Shown here: positions 23,902 through 32,568 of the stretch, piece after piece | How positions within the stretch are numbered: position 1 is the first letter of the stretch | Layout of the letters: each line of letters opens with the position of its first letter | Assembly: GCA_002790195.1 (NCBI GenBank) | Contig: PFUR01000054.1 | Location: 2,104 to 34,692 of the forward strand | DNA length: 32,589 nucleotides | Direction of reading: 5' to 3' | Source: Flavobacteriales bacterium CG_4_9_14_3_um_filter_40_17 | GTDB taxonomy: Bacteria; Bacteroidota; Bacteroidia; Flavobacteriales; Flavobacteriaceae | Translations under genes and position numbers: made by a program | Notes under the pieces: generated by a model | What the model saw: the letters and a program-made list of their open reading frames with translations, nothing else | Database searches by the model: none | What the model was told of the DNA's origin: nothing

Positions 23902-26208
23902 TTAGTTTTTAATTTGAGTTTTAAATTTGTCAAATTTGGTTTCAGTTTCTTTTTTAGGCCAGCTGTTGTTGGTCACGTCGATGTCTGCGGTTTCGAGTTT
24001 CGGGTCGATTTGTACGTTGGTAAGCTCTTTGTCGGTTACCAAAACTTTGGTCACTTCGTTGTTGCTTTTAGCCCAAATTTGTGCGGGGTAGCGCACTTCT
24101 ACTTTGCTGCCGTCAGCGTAGGTATATTCCACAATCAATGGCATCACGAGTCCGCCGGGTCTGCTAAAGGTCACTTCATACAAATACTTCGGATTGGAAA
24201 TATCGGTGTTGATTAATCTGTCCTTGTTGATCGCTATATATTCTTGCAAGGTTGTGGCAGACTGCATAAAGTGTTGCGTTTTCATGTTTGGATTGAAATC
24301 CTCTTCGTCTTCGGAAATGGTGTAAACCAAACTTGGATTTTGGGATAAATCAATACCTCTTTCGGCTGCAAAATCTTTTGCTTTTTTGGTAGGGGTAGAG
24401 GTGACATATATTTTTTTAACATCTTTTAGTGCTATATCCACATAGTCTGTAGAAAAAAACCAGCCTCTCCAAAACCAATCTAAGTCCACGGCAGAGGCAT
24501 CTTCCATGGTTCTGAAAAAGTCGTCGGGTGTGGGGTGTTTAAATTCCCATCGCCTGGCGTAGGTACTGAAAGCTTTATCAAATAATTCGTGTCCCATGAC
24601 GGTTTCGCGGAGAATATTGAGGGCAGTTGCGGGTTTTCCATAAGCGTTGTTGCCTAATTGGGTTACATACTCCGGATTGGCCATGATAGGTGTGATGAAG
24701 TTTTGGTCGCCACTCATGTACCGGACAATGTTGGCTGCGGGTCCTCTTCGAGAAGGGTACTTGTCTAATTTACCGATTGCTTCGGGATGCGCGACACCGA
24801 AATCTTGCTCAGCTAAATATTGCATAAAAGTATTGATTCCCTCATCCATCCAAGCCCATTGGCGCTCGTCTGAGTTAACAATCATCGGAAAGAAATTGTG
24901 CCCTACCTCGTGAATAATTACGCTCATCATTCCAAATTTAACACCGTCTGAATAAGTGCCGTCTTCTTCCGGTCTGCCGTAATTCCAGCAAATCATCGGG
25001 TATTCCATTCCTTGGTTTTTGGAATGAACAGAAATGGCTTTGTGATAGGGATAGTCGAAGGTGTATTTTGAATAAGATTTGAGCGTACTCGCGACAACTT
25101 TGGTCGAATAATCTCCCCAAAGTGGATTACCTTCTTTGGGATACATGGATACAGCCATTACTTTTTTACCGTTGATGTCAACAGCCATCATGTCGTACAC
25201 AAATTTACGGGAGGTAGCAAAGGCAAAATCACGTACATTGTCGGCTTTGAGTCTCCATGTTTTTTTCTTTTCTGAAAATCCTTTTTCAGCTTCGAATGCT
25301 TCGTCTTGGGTCACAATGACTACCGGTTTATCGTATGACACGGTTGCTTGTTCGTAGCGATTCAACATTTTTTTACTGAATACTTCTTTCCGGTTTTGCA
25401 GTACGCCGGTACCGTCTAAAACATGGTCGGCCGGTACGGTGATGTTTACTTCATAGTTTCCAAAAGGCAAAGCGAACTCGCCGCTTCCCCAAAATTGGTG
25501 GTTTTGCCAACCTTCCACATCGCTGTAAACAGCCATGCGCGGAAAAAATTGAGCGATTATATACAGGTTATTGCCGTCTTTATCAAAATGTTCATAGCCC
25601 GAACGTGCGCGGTCTGTCACGTGGTTGTTGATGTTGTACCACCACTTTACTTTGAAAGACACACTTAGCCCGGGAGCAAGCGGTTGGGCGATATCGACGC
25701 GCATCATGGTTTGGTTGATGGTGTAGGGAATGTCTTTTCCGTTGAGGTCTTTAACGTATTCTATGTTAAATCCGCCATCAAACGGCTCAGACAAAAAACT
25801 TTTAGAAAATCGTTCGGCAGAGGTAACCAAGGGGACTGAACTGTTTTCAATTTGTAAACTTTTAGAGTTTTTCTCTCTGACATTTTGATCGAGTTGAAGC
25901 CAAAGAAATTCTAACACATCCGGCGAATTATTTTTATAGGTGATGGTTTCTTCGCCGTATAATTTTTGATTTTTGTCATCCAACTCTACATTCATTTTGT
26001 AATCGGCTTGTTGCTGATAGTAGGCCGGGCCAGGCGCGCCGGAAGCGGTTCTGAACATATTGGGTGTTGCCAGCAAGTCATACATTTGACGGAATTTGTT
26101 GATGTCTGTGTGCCCGGACTCTTTGGTAGGCATTTCTTCTTGTCCGAAAACTATTGCCGCGGACATCAAGAATAAGAAACTGAAAAGTTTAGAAAGTATT
26201 CGATTCAT
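23902..26208 (-). CDS. Secreted M1 family zinc metallopeptidase
   Basis: The 768-residue protein has a signal peptide (MNRILSKLFSFLFLMSAAIVFGQ). A gluzincin domain contains the zinc motif HEVGH (433-437) and the third ligand Glu456 in AWMDEG, with exact HExxH-x18-E spacing. The exopeptidase GAMEN element reads GMEYP here, the variant seen in many Bacteroidota members of this family. N-terminal beta-rich (about 60-300) and C-terminal domains flank it. It is predicted to cleave peptides in the periplasm or outside; aminopeptidase specificity is not certain because of the altered GAMEN. It follows DUF6702 by 48 bp and ends at a strong terminator. Confidence 0.93.
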   Translation of the reverse strand: MNRILSKLFSFLFLMSAAIVFGQEEMPTKESGHTDINKFRQMYDLLATPNMFRTASGAPGPAYYQQQADYKMNVELDDKNQKLYGEETITYKNNSPDVLEFLWLQLDQNVREKNSKSLQIENSSVPLVTSAERFSKSFLSEPFDGGFNIEYVKDLNGKDIPYTINQTMMRVDIAQPLAPGLSVSFKVKWWYNINNHVTDRARSGYEHFDKDGNNLYIIAQFFPRMAVYSDVEGWQNHQFWGSGEFALPFGNYEVNITVPADHVLDGTGVLQNRKEVFSKKMLNRYEQATVSYDKPVVIVTQDEAFEAEKGFSEKKKTWRLKADNVRDFAFATSRKFVYDMMAVDINGKKVMAVSMYPKEGNPLWGDYSTKVVASTLKSYSKYTFDYPYHKAISVHSKNQGMEYPMICWNYGRPEEDGTYSDGVKFGMMSVIIHEVGHNFFPMIVNSDERQWAWMDEGINTFMQYLAEQDFGVAHPEAIGKLDKYPSRRGPAANIVRYMSGDQNFITPIMANPEYVTQLGNNAYGKPATALNILRETVMGHELFDKAFSTYARRWEFKHPTPDDFFRTMEDASAVDLDWFWRGWFFSTDYVDIALKDVKKIYVTSTPTKKAKDFAAERGIDLSQNPSLVYTISEDEEDFNPNMKTQHFMQSATTLQEYIAINKDRLINTDISNPKYLYEVTFSRPGGLVMPLIVEYTYADGSKVEVRYPAQIWAKSNNEVTKVLVTDKELTNVQIDPKLETADIDVTNNSWPKKETETKFDKFKTQIKN

Positions 26209-26256
26209 TTTTTATAGGTTTTAGGCATGAAAATTAATCATAATTTAACAAAGGAC

Positions 26257-26769
26257 TTAATTTGTAGAAAAATTTAACAATCCTTTTGGTTTATCCTTGT
26301 CTAAGAGTAGGCTTTTTCTGTCATCGGCACGAATGACATGTACGATGTTTTGCTGGCTGTCGATGTAATCAAAGAAGAATTTATTTTCGACAGCGATTTT
26401 GGATATCGAACTTATGTTGTTGATTTCTAAATAACAATACATCAAATCGGACTCGTAATCACGTCCGACATAGTTTATTTTGACCGGCTTTCCATCCAAA
26501 TTGATGGCGATTACTTGCTTTAGGTACGCTTTTAAAATAGCTTCTGCCTTCGGGTCTTCATTTTTGGAGGTCAGGTTGGCACGGAGTTGTTGTTTTTCTT
26601 CCAAATACCGGCTCCAATCATCCCAAAAAATGCTGAAAGTGATTTGAAGGGTGTTGTCTTTTTGTCGAATTTCCATGACCGAAACATAAAACTTGTGTGG
26701 CGGGTTGGAAAATCCGTACAGACCGGATGAAAACAACAGAATAAGAACAATCAGTCGGATGTAGTTCAT
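26257..26769 (-). CDS. DUF6702 family exported protein
   Basis: The 170-residue protein has a signal peptide (MNYIRLIVLILLFSSGLYGF) followed by PPHKFYVSVMEIRQ, the usual start of a DUF6702 family domain in Bacteroidota. It continues as an all-beta/helix domain ending KSLLLDKDKPKGLLNFS. The function of the family is unknown. Its ATG overlaps the stop codon of the XrtF-associated gene (TAATG), so it is translationally coupled to the exosortase genes, and an M1 peptidase follows. The family name is from recognition, not a search. Confidence 0.8.
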   Translation of the reverse strand: MNYIRLIVLILLFSSGLYGFSNPPHKFYVSVMEIRQKDNTLQITFSIFWDDWSRYLEEKQQLRANLTSKNEDPKAEAILKAYLKQVIAINLDGKPVKINYVGRDYESDLMYCYLEINNISSISKIAVENKFFFDYIDSQQNIVHVIRADDRKSLLLDKDKPKGLLNFSTN

Positions 26770-27227
26770 TATTTTTTTGTTGTAAAAGTATCGATTTTGT
26801 TGGTTTTTCTTCCGTAAAAAATCGCCGGGATCAACACAAAAAGCAAGAGGGGTTGAATGACAAATCTGCGGATGTAGAAAAACAGAGTGAAGGACTCCGG
26901 CAAAAAATACAGCATTAGAAACACATATATAAGGCCGAGCAGGATTCCGAAAAGCAAGTAGAGTGCAAGTAGAAACCGGATTATTTGGGTGTCAAAAATC
27001 AAAACAAGAATCAGGATGGAAGCAAAACTATTTAAAATGTATCGAAGCAACAGGTTGTAGATAAGCCTTATGGTTTCAAATCCGGGCACAGACTTAAGGT
27101 AGTCTGCTTGTTTAAAATGCGCGATAAACGGGTCATAAAACCAATTATTTTCAAAGGTCCTAACTGCAATAAGAAAACTGCCTAACAAAAGAAGTAAAAC
27201 GATTTTGACGGGTTTTGACAGTTTCAT
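26769..27227 (-). CDS. Exosortase F system-associated membrane protein
   Basis: The 152-residue membrane protein has a first helix at 8-22 (IVLLLLGSFLIAV), then the motif FENNWFYDPFIAHFK. Three or more further helices follow (YILNSFASILILVLIF, FLLALYLLFGILLGLIYVFL, QPLLLFVLIPAIFYG). This is the pattern of the small membrane partner that accompanies XrtF in Flavobacteriia. It overlaps the xrtF stop codon by 4 bp (ATGA) and its stop overlaps the DUF6702 start. Its role beside the exosortase is unknown. Confidence 0.9.
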   Translation of the reverse strand: MKLSKPVKIVLLLLLGSFLIAVRTFENNWFYDPFIAHFKQADYLKSVPGFETIRLIYNLLLRYILNSFASILILVLIFDTQIIRFLLALYLLFGILLGLIYVFLMLYFLPESFTLFFYIRRFVIQPLLLFVLIPAIFYGRKTNKIDTFTTKK

Positions 27228-27754
27228 TTTTTGGAAAATTTAATTACCCAAATCAACCACAATACGATGGTAAATCCATAAATAATTGCGGGAAACACCA
27301 ATTGGTGTAACCATTCGCTATGCTGCGGAAATTTATATAAAGTAATAGCCAAAAACGCGATCCTCAAAATGTTTATCACCGAAATTGAAAAAATTCCGAT
27401 TACTAAAAACCGGATTAAAGATTTTATTTTACCCGAAAAAGCAATGATAAAGGCTGCAAACAATATCAATATACTCGCGGCATTGCAGCCTTCTATAATT
27501 CGCGCGACATAACTGTCGTTGATGTAAAGTTGTAAGTTAGGAATTCCCGGTTCTGACAAAATGCGAGATTTGTATCCAAATAATTCGATTATCCGTTTGC
27601 TCAATTTTCCAATCCAAACCGTGAAAGGATCGACTTGCAATTCAAATGCTTTTAAATAGTAGAAATACAAGAAGCTCAACCCACCGTAAACACCAAAAAA
27701 ACGAAGCAGAAAATGAATTACTGTTTTATAGGGTTGATAAATCGCTGAGTACAT
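27224..27754 (-). CDS. xrtF: Exosortase family protein XrtF
   Basis: The ATG at 27754 gives 176 residues, the usual length of XrtF; a frame starting at 27895 would add 47 unlikely residues and collide with the divergent GAF gene. The multi-helix membrane protein holds the exosortase catalytic triad: Cys90 in EGCNAASILILFAAF, Arg131 in INILRIAFLA and His150 in WLHQLVFP. Exosortases process C-terminal sorting tripartite signals on exported proteins. The natural substrates of XrtF in Flavobacteriia are not settled, and no obvious target with such a tail is in the window. It heads the xrtF / partner / DUF6702 / M1 run. Confidence 0.93.
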   Translation of the reverse strand: MYSAIYQPYKTVIHFLLRFFGVYGGLSFLYFYYLKAFELQVDPFTVWIGKLSKRIIELFGYKSRILSEPGIPNLQLYINDSYVARIIEGCNAASILILFAAFIIAFSGKIKSLIRFLVIGIFSISVINILRIAFLAITLYKFPQHSEWLHQLVFPAIIYGFTIVLWLIWVIKFSKK

Positions 27755-27836
27755 CTGATTTTTTAACAAATTTATCACTAAAATCCGAATGTAGGTTGTA
27801 TCAAATTTCAATACTTTTACTTCAAAATAAAGATTT

Positions 27837-28286
27837 GTGAACCAACATCGAACAAAAATAAAAGAAATTCTTTCTGACAAGCAACAATCGATCAATGAAA
27901 GATTGCAACAACTCTGTGATTTTCTTCAAACAAAGATTGCGCACTACGACTGGGTAGGTTTTTATTTTGCTAATCACGACACGCAAACCCTTCATTTGCA
28001 AACTTTTGCTGGTGATCCGACCGACCATACCACCATCCCTTTTGGAAAAGGCATTTGCGGGCAGGTGGCTGTCTCTGACAAAAACTTTGTGGTGGGTGAT
28101 GTGCATGCGCAAGATAACTATATCGCTTGCAGCATCCACGTGAAGTCCGAAATAGTGGTGCCTTTATTCAAAAACGACAAAAACATCGGGCAGATAGATA
28201 TTGATTCGCGTTTGCTCAATCCTTTTACCGAAGCAGATGAACGATTTCTAGAGTTTGTCAACAGTGAGGTGGCTAAGATACTTTAG
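27837..28286 (+). CDS. GAF domain protein, free methionine-(R)-sulfoxide reductase-like
   Basis: The 149-residue cytoplasmic protein is a single GAF domain with HYDWVGFYFANHDTQTLHLQ, the substrate-pocket segment IPFGKGICGQVAVS (Cys74) and NYIACSIHVKSEIVVPLF (Cys98). These match two of the three cysteines of the fRMsr (YebR/MsrC) family, Cys98 being at the catalytic position. The upstream third cysteine is absent, so recycling may use a different route. It would reduce free Met-R-sulfoxide. The start appears to be GTG at 27837, since a stop codon lies at 27828-27830 in frame and no ATG is nearby. It is divergent from xrtF. Confidence 0.88.
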   Translation: MNQHRTKIKEILSDKQQSINERLQQLCDFLQTKIAHYDWVGFYFANHDTQTLHLQTFAGDPTDHTTIPFGKGICGQVAVSDKNFVVGDVHAQDNYIACSIHVKSEIVVPLFKNDKNIGQIDIDSRLLNPFTEADERFLEFVNSEVAKIL

Positions 28287-28295
28287 ATTTGCAAT

Positions 28296-29039
28296 CTAAA
28301 GCATCGCTAAAGCTTGCAAAACTTCGTTTTTATTACTTTTTGAAACAGGTATCAGATCGCCATTTTGCAATTCCAAAAAACCTTCGTTCAGATAAGTTTT
28401 CACTTTGTAAAGGTTGACCAAATGTGATTTGTGGACTGCAAAAAAGGAATGGTTTTCCAACATCCGAAAAAACTTGCCAATATTGTAAGAACTCAATAGA
28501 GGTTTGCCTTCATCTGTATGGATACGCGTGTAGCCGTCCACACCTTCGAAGCGGATAATTTTGTCGATTTTCAGAAAGCTGAATCCTTTTTGTGTGGGGA
28601 CAACCAAAGTGTTTTTTGTATCGTTTTTTATATTTTCCAATAGTTTGCGTGCTTTTTCTAAAGACGATTTTTTTTCTAAGTTTTGTAAGGCGTTGTGAAT
28701 GGCGATTTGTAAATCTTCCTCATCAATTGGTTTTACAATGTAGCCGATGGCGCAATGTTGAATGGCTTCTATGGCATAATCATTATGGGCAGTGACAAAA
28801 ATCACTTCCACATCGGGGTTTTCGAGTTGAGCCAGCACGTCAAAACCGCTCAAAACAGGCATGGTAATGTCTAAGAAAACCAAGTTGGGGTTTAATTCAT
28901 TGATTAAGTTGATGCCTTCTGTCGGCAATTGTGTTTTGGCTATGACCTTGATAGCGGGTTCAATTTTGCCAATTTTAATTGCCAGCATTTCCAAGGCTGA
29001 CTTTTCGTCGTCTATCAATATGGCCGTTAGGTTTTTCAT
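28296..29039 (-). CDS. LytTR-family response regulator
   Basis: The 247-residue protein has a receiver domain (residues 5-120; acidic pocket Asp10-Asp11, phospho-acceptor Asp57 in VFLDITMP, Thr in VTAHND, Lys in YIVKPID). A LytTR DNA-binding domain follows at about 140-245 (IIRFEGVDGYTRIHT, FFAVHKSHLVNL and GFLELQNGDLIPVSKSNK). It regulates transcription when phosphorylated by the partner kinase encoded just upstream. The start at 29039 lies inside the kinase gene, 65 bp before its stop codon. It ends 10 bp from the convergent GAF gene. Confidence 0.95.
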   Translation of the reverse strand: MKNLTAILIDDEKSALEMLAIKIGKIEPAIKVIAKTQLPTEGINLINELNPNLVFLDITMPVLSGFDVLAQLENPDVEVIFVTAHNDYAIEAIQHCAIGYIVKPIDEEDLQIAIHNALQNLEKKSSLEKARKLLENIKNDTKNTLVVPTQKGFSFLKIDKIIRFEGVDGYTRIHTDEGKPLLSSYNIGKFFRMLENHSFFAVHKSHLVNLYKVKTYLNEGFLELQNGDLIPVSKSNKNEVLQALAML

Positions 29040-31881
29040 ATAAACCGTGTCTAATGTTTAAAGTTATTTTGGTGCCGGTTTCGTTGTTAACACTATTATC
29101 TTCAATTTTACATTGGATGTTAAACAGTCCTACCTTATTAATCAATTCAATGCGCTCTTTTAAAATATCGGAGGAAGTAGTCGGGTGGATAAGAATTGAT
29201 TTTGATTTTATTTCCTTCGATTTTTGAATGCCTATCCCATCGTCTATGATAAATATACGGTATAGTGTTGGCAAAACATAGTCGTATTTTATCACAATCG
29301 TCCCGCCTTCTGGTTTGTGAAAAATACCGTGATTAACAGCGTTTTCAACCAAGGGCTGAAGAATCATGGTTGGAATAAAAGTGCTTTTGGTGTCTAAGCG
29401 GTTGTCTATGTCAAAGATAAAATAAAAATGTTCGCCAAAGCGCATTTTTTCCAATTCAAGGTAGTTTTTTAGCATGGCTATTTCCTGTTCTAAACTGATG
29501 GTTTTTTTACCTGTAAATTCAAAAATCATCCGGATGAGTTTGGAAAAAAGCATCAGGTATTTTTCCGATAATTCAGGGCCTTTTTCGTTTAGGTAATATT
29601 GAATAGCGTTGAGGGAATTAAAAATAAAATGCGGGTTCATCTGCGCGCGCAAGGCGTGGAGTTCAGATTCAATTTGTTTGCGCCGCTCTTCCAGCCGTTT
29701 GTTTTTTAGATGATTTTTTTTGTTGAGGTAAAGATAAACCAGCCATCCGGCAAAGCCAAATATTAGGAATAAAACGCTTAACCGAAACCACCAAGTTTGC
29801 CACCATAGCGGGACGATATCAAACTGAAGTTTCAGTGAATGTTGTTCGTTGCCCGGGTCTTTGATCTCTAAGGTGTATTTGTTGGGGCTGAGGCCAACCA
29901 AAGTGATTTCGCCTGTTTTGCTTGATCGCCAGTCCATAGCAGGCAGAAGCCGATAGTTAAATACAGGGGCTTCGTCATTCAGATAGTCTATATAACCAAG
30001 AGAAAGATTCAACTGAAGTTGAGATGTAGCTTTGAATGTTAATTTATTTTGACTGACAGAGATACCATCTAATTCAATATGCTTGATGTAAAGTGATTTG
30101 CTAGGTGATGGTGTCAGATCTTCTAATCGATAGATAACCAAGCCGTTGTTGGTGCCCAAGTAAAGCTGATTGTTCCAGACAGCGAGGGTATTTATTTCTT
30201 CATCAAAGAGCTTGAATGGCTTGCACAGGCTGAATATTTTTTTCCATTTATCAGTTTCGGGCGATTTGATATATTTGAAAATACACCCTTCGGAAAGCAC
30301 CCAAAATTTGTCCGGATTCTCTACAAATAGGTCTTTCACAGGCAAGCTGTCTAACGTGGATACCAAATCTAATTTTTTCCCTTTGGCTGTATAAACACCT
30401 TTGTGGTCTGTACCGACAAGCAGGGTGCTTGCGTCTAACTGAGTTAGAGCCGTCACAGGAGTAGAAGCTAAATGCTCATTGTTTTCAGGGGTAGTAAAAG
30501 TTTTATTCCGATATATTTTTAACCCCAAAATACCGCCTGTGTACAAGTACTCATTGGTAGTAGCACTAAGCCTTGCACCATCAAAAGGGAGTTTTTCTCC
30601 TTGGCTGAAATCTTCATTCAGCCAATAATTCCCGTTGCCTACATTCAGCCATTTTTTTTCGTAAAAACTCAGTTGTGTAGCATTTAAAAAATGAGGTTGT
30701 TTGGTTATTTTTTGAGTTTGTGAACCCTTTATCAATAAAATTTCATCGTCATTGGAAATCAAAAGAGCGTCGAGGTTTTCGAGGTTTTTGAGCACACCAA
30801 AATTTTTCCAATCCAACCATTTTTTTGTTGAGTAAGTGATGGGGTCAATCTCAAAATAACCTCCCGGCTCGGTTTTAGCAAAAATGTGCGATTGATACCG
30901 GACTAATTTCCGGATTTTCTGATTTTTGAATAAGCATTGGGTGTGCCTATCCCGCCTAGGAATGAAAAACAATCCTTGTGTGAGAGAAGTTAACCAAAGA
31001 TTTTCGTCCTTGTCTAAAAAAACAAAATCGGCATTGATAGTGTCCGGCACCTTAATTTTTTCCAACAACTTAAAATTCAAATCAAAGATCCATAAAAATT
31101 GCTTGCTTGAAATTTGAATCTGTTGGTTGAAGAAATTGACCCGCAAAGTTTGGATGGGTGTATCGATAAAATAGTCCGTAAACGCTAGGTTTATGAGATT
31201 GAGAAAATGGACGCTTTTTGGGGTTAAAAAAACACTGATGGAGTCGTTAATCTGGTTAACATCGAAAAAAATGGCTTTGGCAATTGCGGGTTTGTCTATT
31301 GTTTTTTGCAACTTCGATTGGCTGTCAATAACTTGCAATGAATCTCCCACAGCTATTAGCCAACGTTTTTTTTTAAGGTCAATCAAGATGGCTTTATCAC
31401 GGGGTGGGGAGAGTTCTTTCCATTGTTTGTCATCAAAGTAAAAGTATTTTAAAAATACGTTCGACAAAGAAGCAAAGCCTGTCAAACCACTTGTTTTATA
31501 GTATTTAGAGGGGTGGAAAACAATCTTTTTTTCATTTTCAAAAGTTTCAACAGAATCTGCTTTCACATATCCCAAACGGTTGCTTCTACCAAAAAACCAA
31601 AGCTTGCCGTCATCCGGCAGTAACATCCAAATGTCATATATAGGTAAACCATTTTGGAGGCCGAAATTTTTAAACTCTTTTCCGTTGAAACGGCTGATAC
31701 CGTTGGCGGTTGTAATCCATAGAAAGCCTCGGTCGTCCTGAATGGTTCGATAGGCATAGTTTGAAGCAAGCCCTTCTTTGGTGCCATAGTGAGAATAAGG
31801 CTGTCCGTAAATGAAACCGAATGTTCCAAAAAAGAACCAGCACAAAATAGCCCCTAAGATATTTGCAATTTTCAAAATCAA
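28975..31881 (-). CDS. LytS-type sensor histidine kinase with two-component regulator propeller
   Basis: The 968-residue protein has a signal peptide (MILKIANILGAILCWFFFGTFGF, ending FIYGQ). Periplasmic beta-propeller repeats follow from about 30 to 600 (FLWITTANGISRFNG, LYLGTNNGLVIYRLED), then a Y_Y_Y-type domain to about 700. One membrane helix (FRLSVLFLIFGFAGWLVYLYL) precedes a histidine kinase domain with AQMNPHFIFNSLNAI (phospho-acceptor His751) and an ATPase region with QPLVENAVNHG and IDDGIGI. The periplasmic part probably senses an extracellular or envelope signal and drives the LytTR regulator. The product carries an extra 25 or so charged residues after KITLNI, where related kinases usually end. 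Confidence 0.95.
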   Translation of the reverse strand: MILKIANILGAILCWFFFGTFGFIYGQPYSHYGTKEGLASNYAYRTIQDDRGFLWITTANGISRFNGKEFKNFGLQNGLPIYDIWMLLPDDGKLWFFGRSNRLGYVKADSVETFENEKKIVFHPSKYYKTSGLTGFASLSNVFLKYFYFDDKQWKELSPPRDKAILIDLKKKRWLIAVGDSLQVIDSQSKLQKTIDKPAIAKAIFFDVNQINDSISVFLTPKSVHFLNLINLAFTDYFIDTPIQTLRVNFFNQQIQISSKQFLWIFDLNFKLLEKIKVPDTINADFVFLDKDENLWLTSLTQGLFFIPRRDRHTQCLFKNQKIRKLVRYQSHIFAKTEPGGYFEIDPITYSTKKWLDWKNFGVLKNLENLDALLISNDDEILLIKGSQTQKITKQPHFLNATQLSFYEKKWLNVGNGNYWLNEDFSQGEKLPFDGARLSATTNEYLYTGGILGLKIYRNKTFTTPENNEHLASTPVTALTQLDASTLLVGTDHKGVYTAKGKKLDLVSTLDSLPVKDLFVENPDKFWVLSEGCIFKYIKSPETDKWKKIFSLCKPFKLFDEEINTLAVWNNQLYLGTNNGLVIYRLEDLTPSPSKSLYIKHIELDGISVSQNKLTFKATSQLQLNLSLGYIDYLNDEAPVFNYRLLPAMDWRSSKTGEITLVGLSPNKYTLEIKDPGNEQHSLKLQFDIVPLWWQTWWFRLSVLFLIFGFAGWLVYLYLNKKNHLKNKRLEERRKQIESELHALRAQMNPHFIFNSLNAIQYYLNEKGPELSEKYLMLFSKLIRMIFEFTGKKTISLEQEIAMLKNYLELEKMRFGEHFYFIFDIDNRLDTKSTFIPTMILQPLVENAVNHGIFHKPEGGTIVIKYDYVLPTLYRIFIIDDGIGIQKSKEIKSKSILIHPTTSSDILKERIELINKVGLFNIQCKIEDNSVNNETGTKITLNIRHGLYEKPNGHIDRRRKVSLGNAGN

Positions 31882-31944
31882 ACGTTTACCATAAAAGTAG
31901 TGAAAATGACTTTAGCCGGGCATAATTTTCGAGTTCGGTTGCTT

Positions 31945-32568
31945 TTACTGTGAAAAAACCAAATCGATATATGGCACCACAATGTTGTTTACCGGTCCGC
32001 CACTGCCGAAAAAAGTCGAGCTTAAAATCGTTAAACTCCCTTGCGTAAAGGGATATGGGATAGACAAGCTGTTTTGTATTCGCAAGCCCCTTCCGAGTTG
32101 GTCGTCCAAATCCTGCCTATTAAGTACGGTACGTAAGATGGCATATTCGTTCCCGACTACGAGTTGAATTGGATTTGGCAATTGCACGTAATCCGTTGTG
32201 GTAGCAGAAAAACTGTGTTGGTTCGAATAGAGCACATTGCTATTGGTGATATCCAAAATCTCGATGCCATACTGACCCGTAAACCCGCCCTGGCTTTGAT
32301 AGCCAAAGCCACAAATGCTTTCTGCAGATGTTACTTCAAAATTGTATTGGTGGGTGTCTAAATCCATAAACACATCGTCGATGTACTGGATTGACGGATT
32401 GTTAGCAATCGTATTGGCAATGAGTTGTTGAAAAAGAGTGGGCGAATTAGTATCGCAAACCGCTTGTGGTGGTTGAGGCGGCAAGGATGCAGGGTCATCA
32501 CTGTTGCAACTTGCTAACAGAGCAATTAGGCATAAATAAATTCTAAATGAAAGCATGATGTTTTTCAT
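31945..32568 (-). CDS. Hypothetical lipoprotein with possible surface-export signal
   Basis: The 207-residue protein has a lipobox signal (LLASC, Cys21) followed by NSDDPASLPPQPPQ, a spacer rich in Pro. An all-beta domain of about 150 residues follows, with short conserved-looking stretches such as ADESICGFGYQ-like SAESICGFGYQSQGGF and YEVEILD-like YGIEILDITN. I do not recognise the family. The S-D-D just after the lipid cysteine resembles the lipoprotein surface-export signal described for Flavobacterium. It lies 63 bp before the histidine kinase gene on the same strand and could be co-transcribed with it. A second ATG is at 32556. Confidence 0.75.
   Translation of the reverse strand: MKNIMLSFRIYLCLIALLASCNSDDPASLPPQPPQAVCDTNSPTLFQQLIANTIANNPSIQYIDDVFMDLDTHQYNFEVTSAESICGFGYQSQGGFTGQYGIEILDITNSNVLYSNQHSFSATTTDYVQLPNPIQLVVGNEYAILRTVLNRQDLDDQLGRGLRIQNSLSIPYPFTQGSLTILSSTFFGSGGPVNNIVVPYIDLVFSQ

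Noticed and set aside
27755-27895. Extended N-terminus of XrtF
   Set aside because: It would add 47 non-membrane residues not expected in the family and would overlap the divergent GAF gene.
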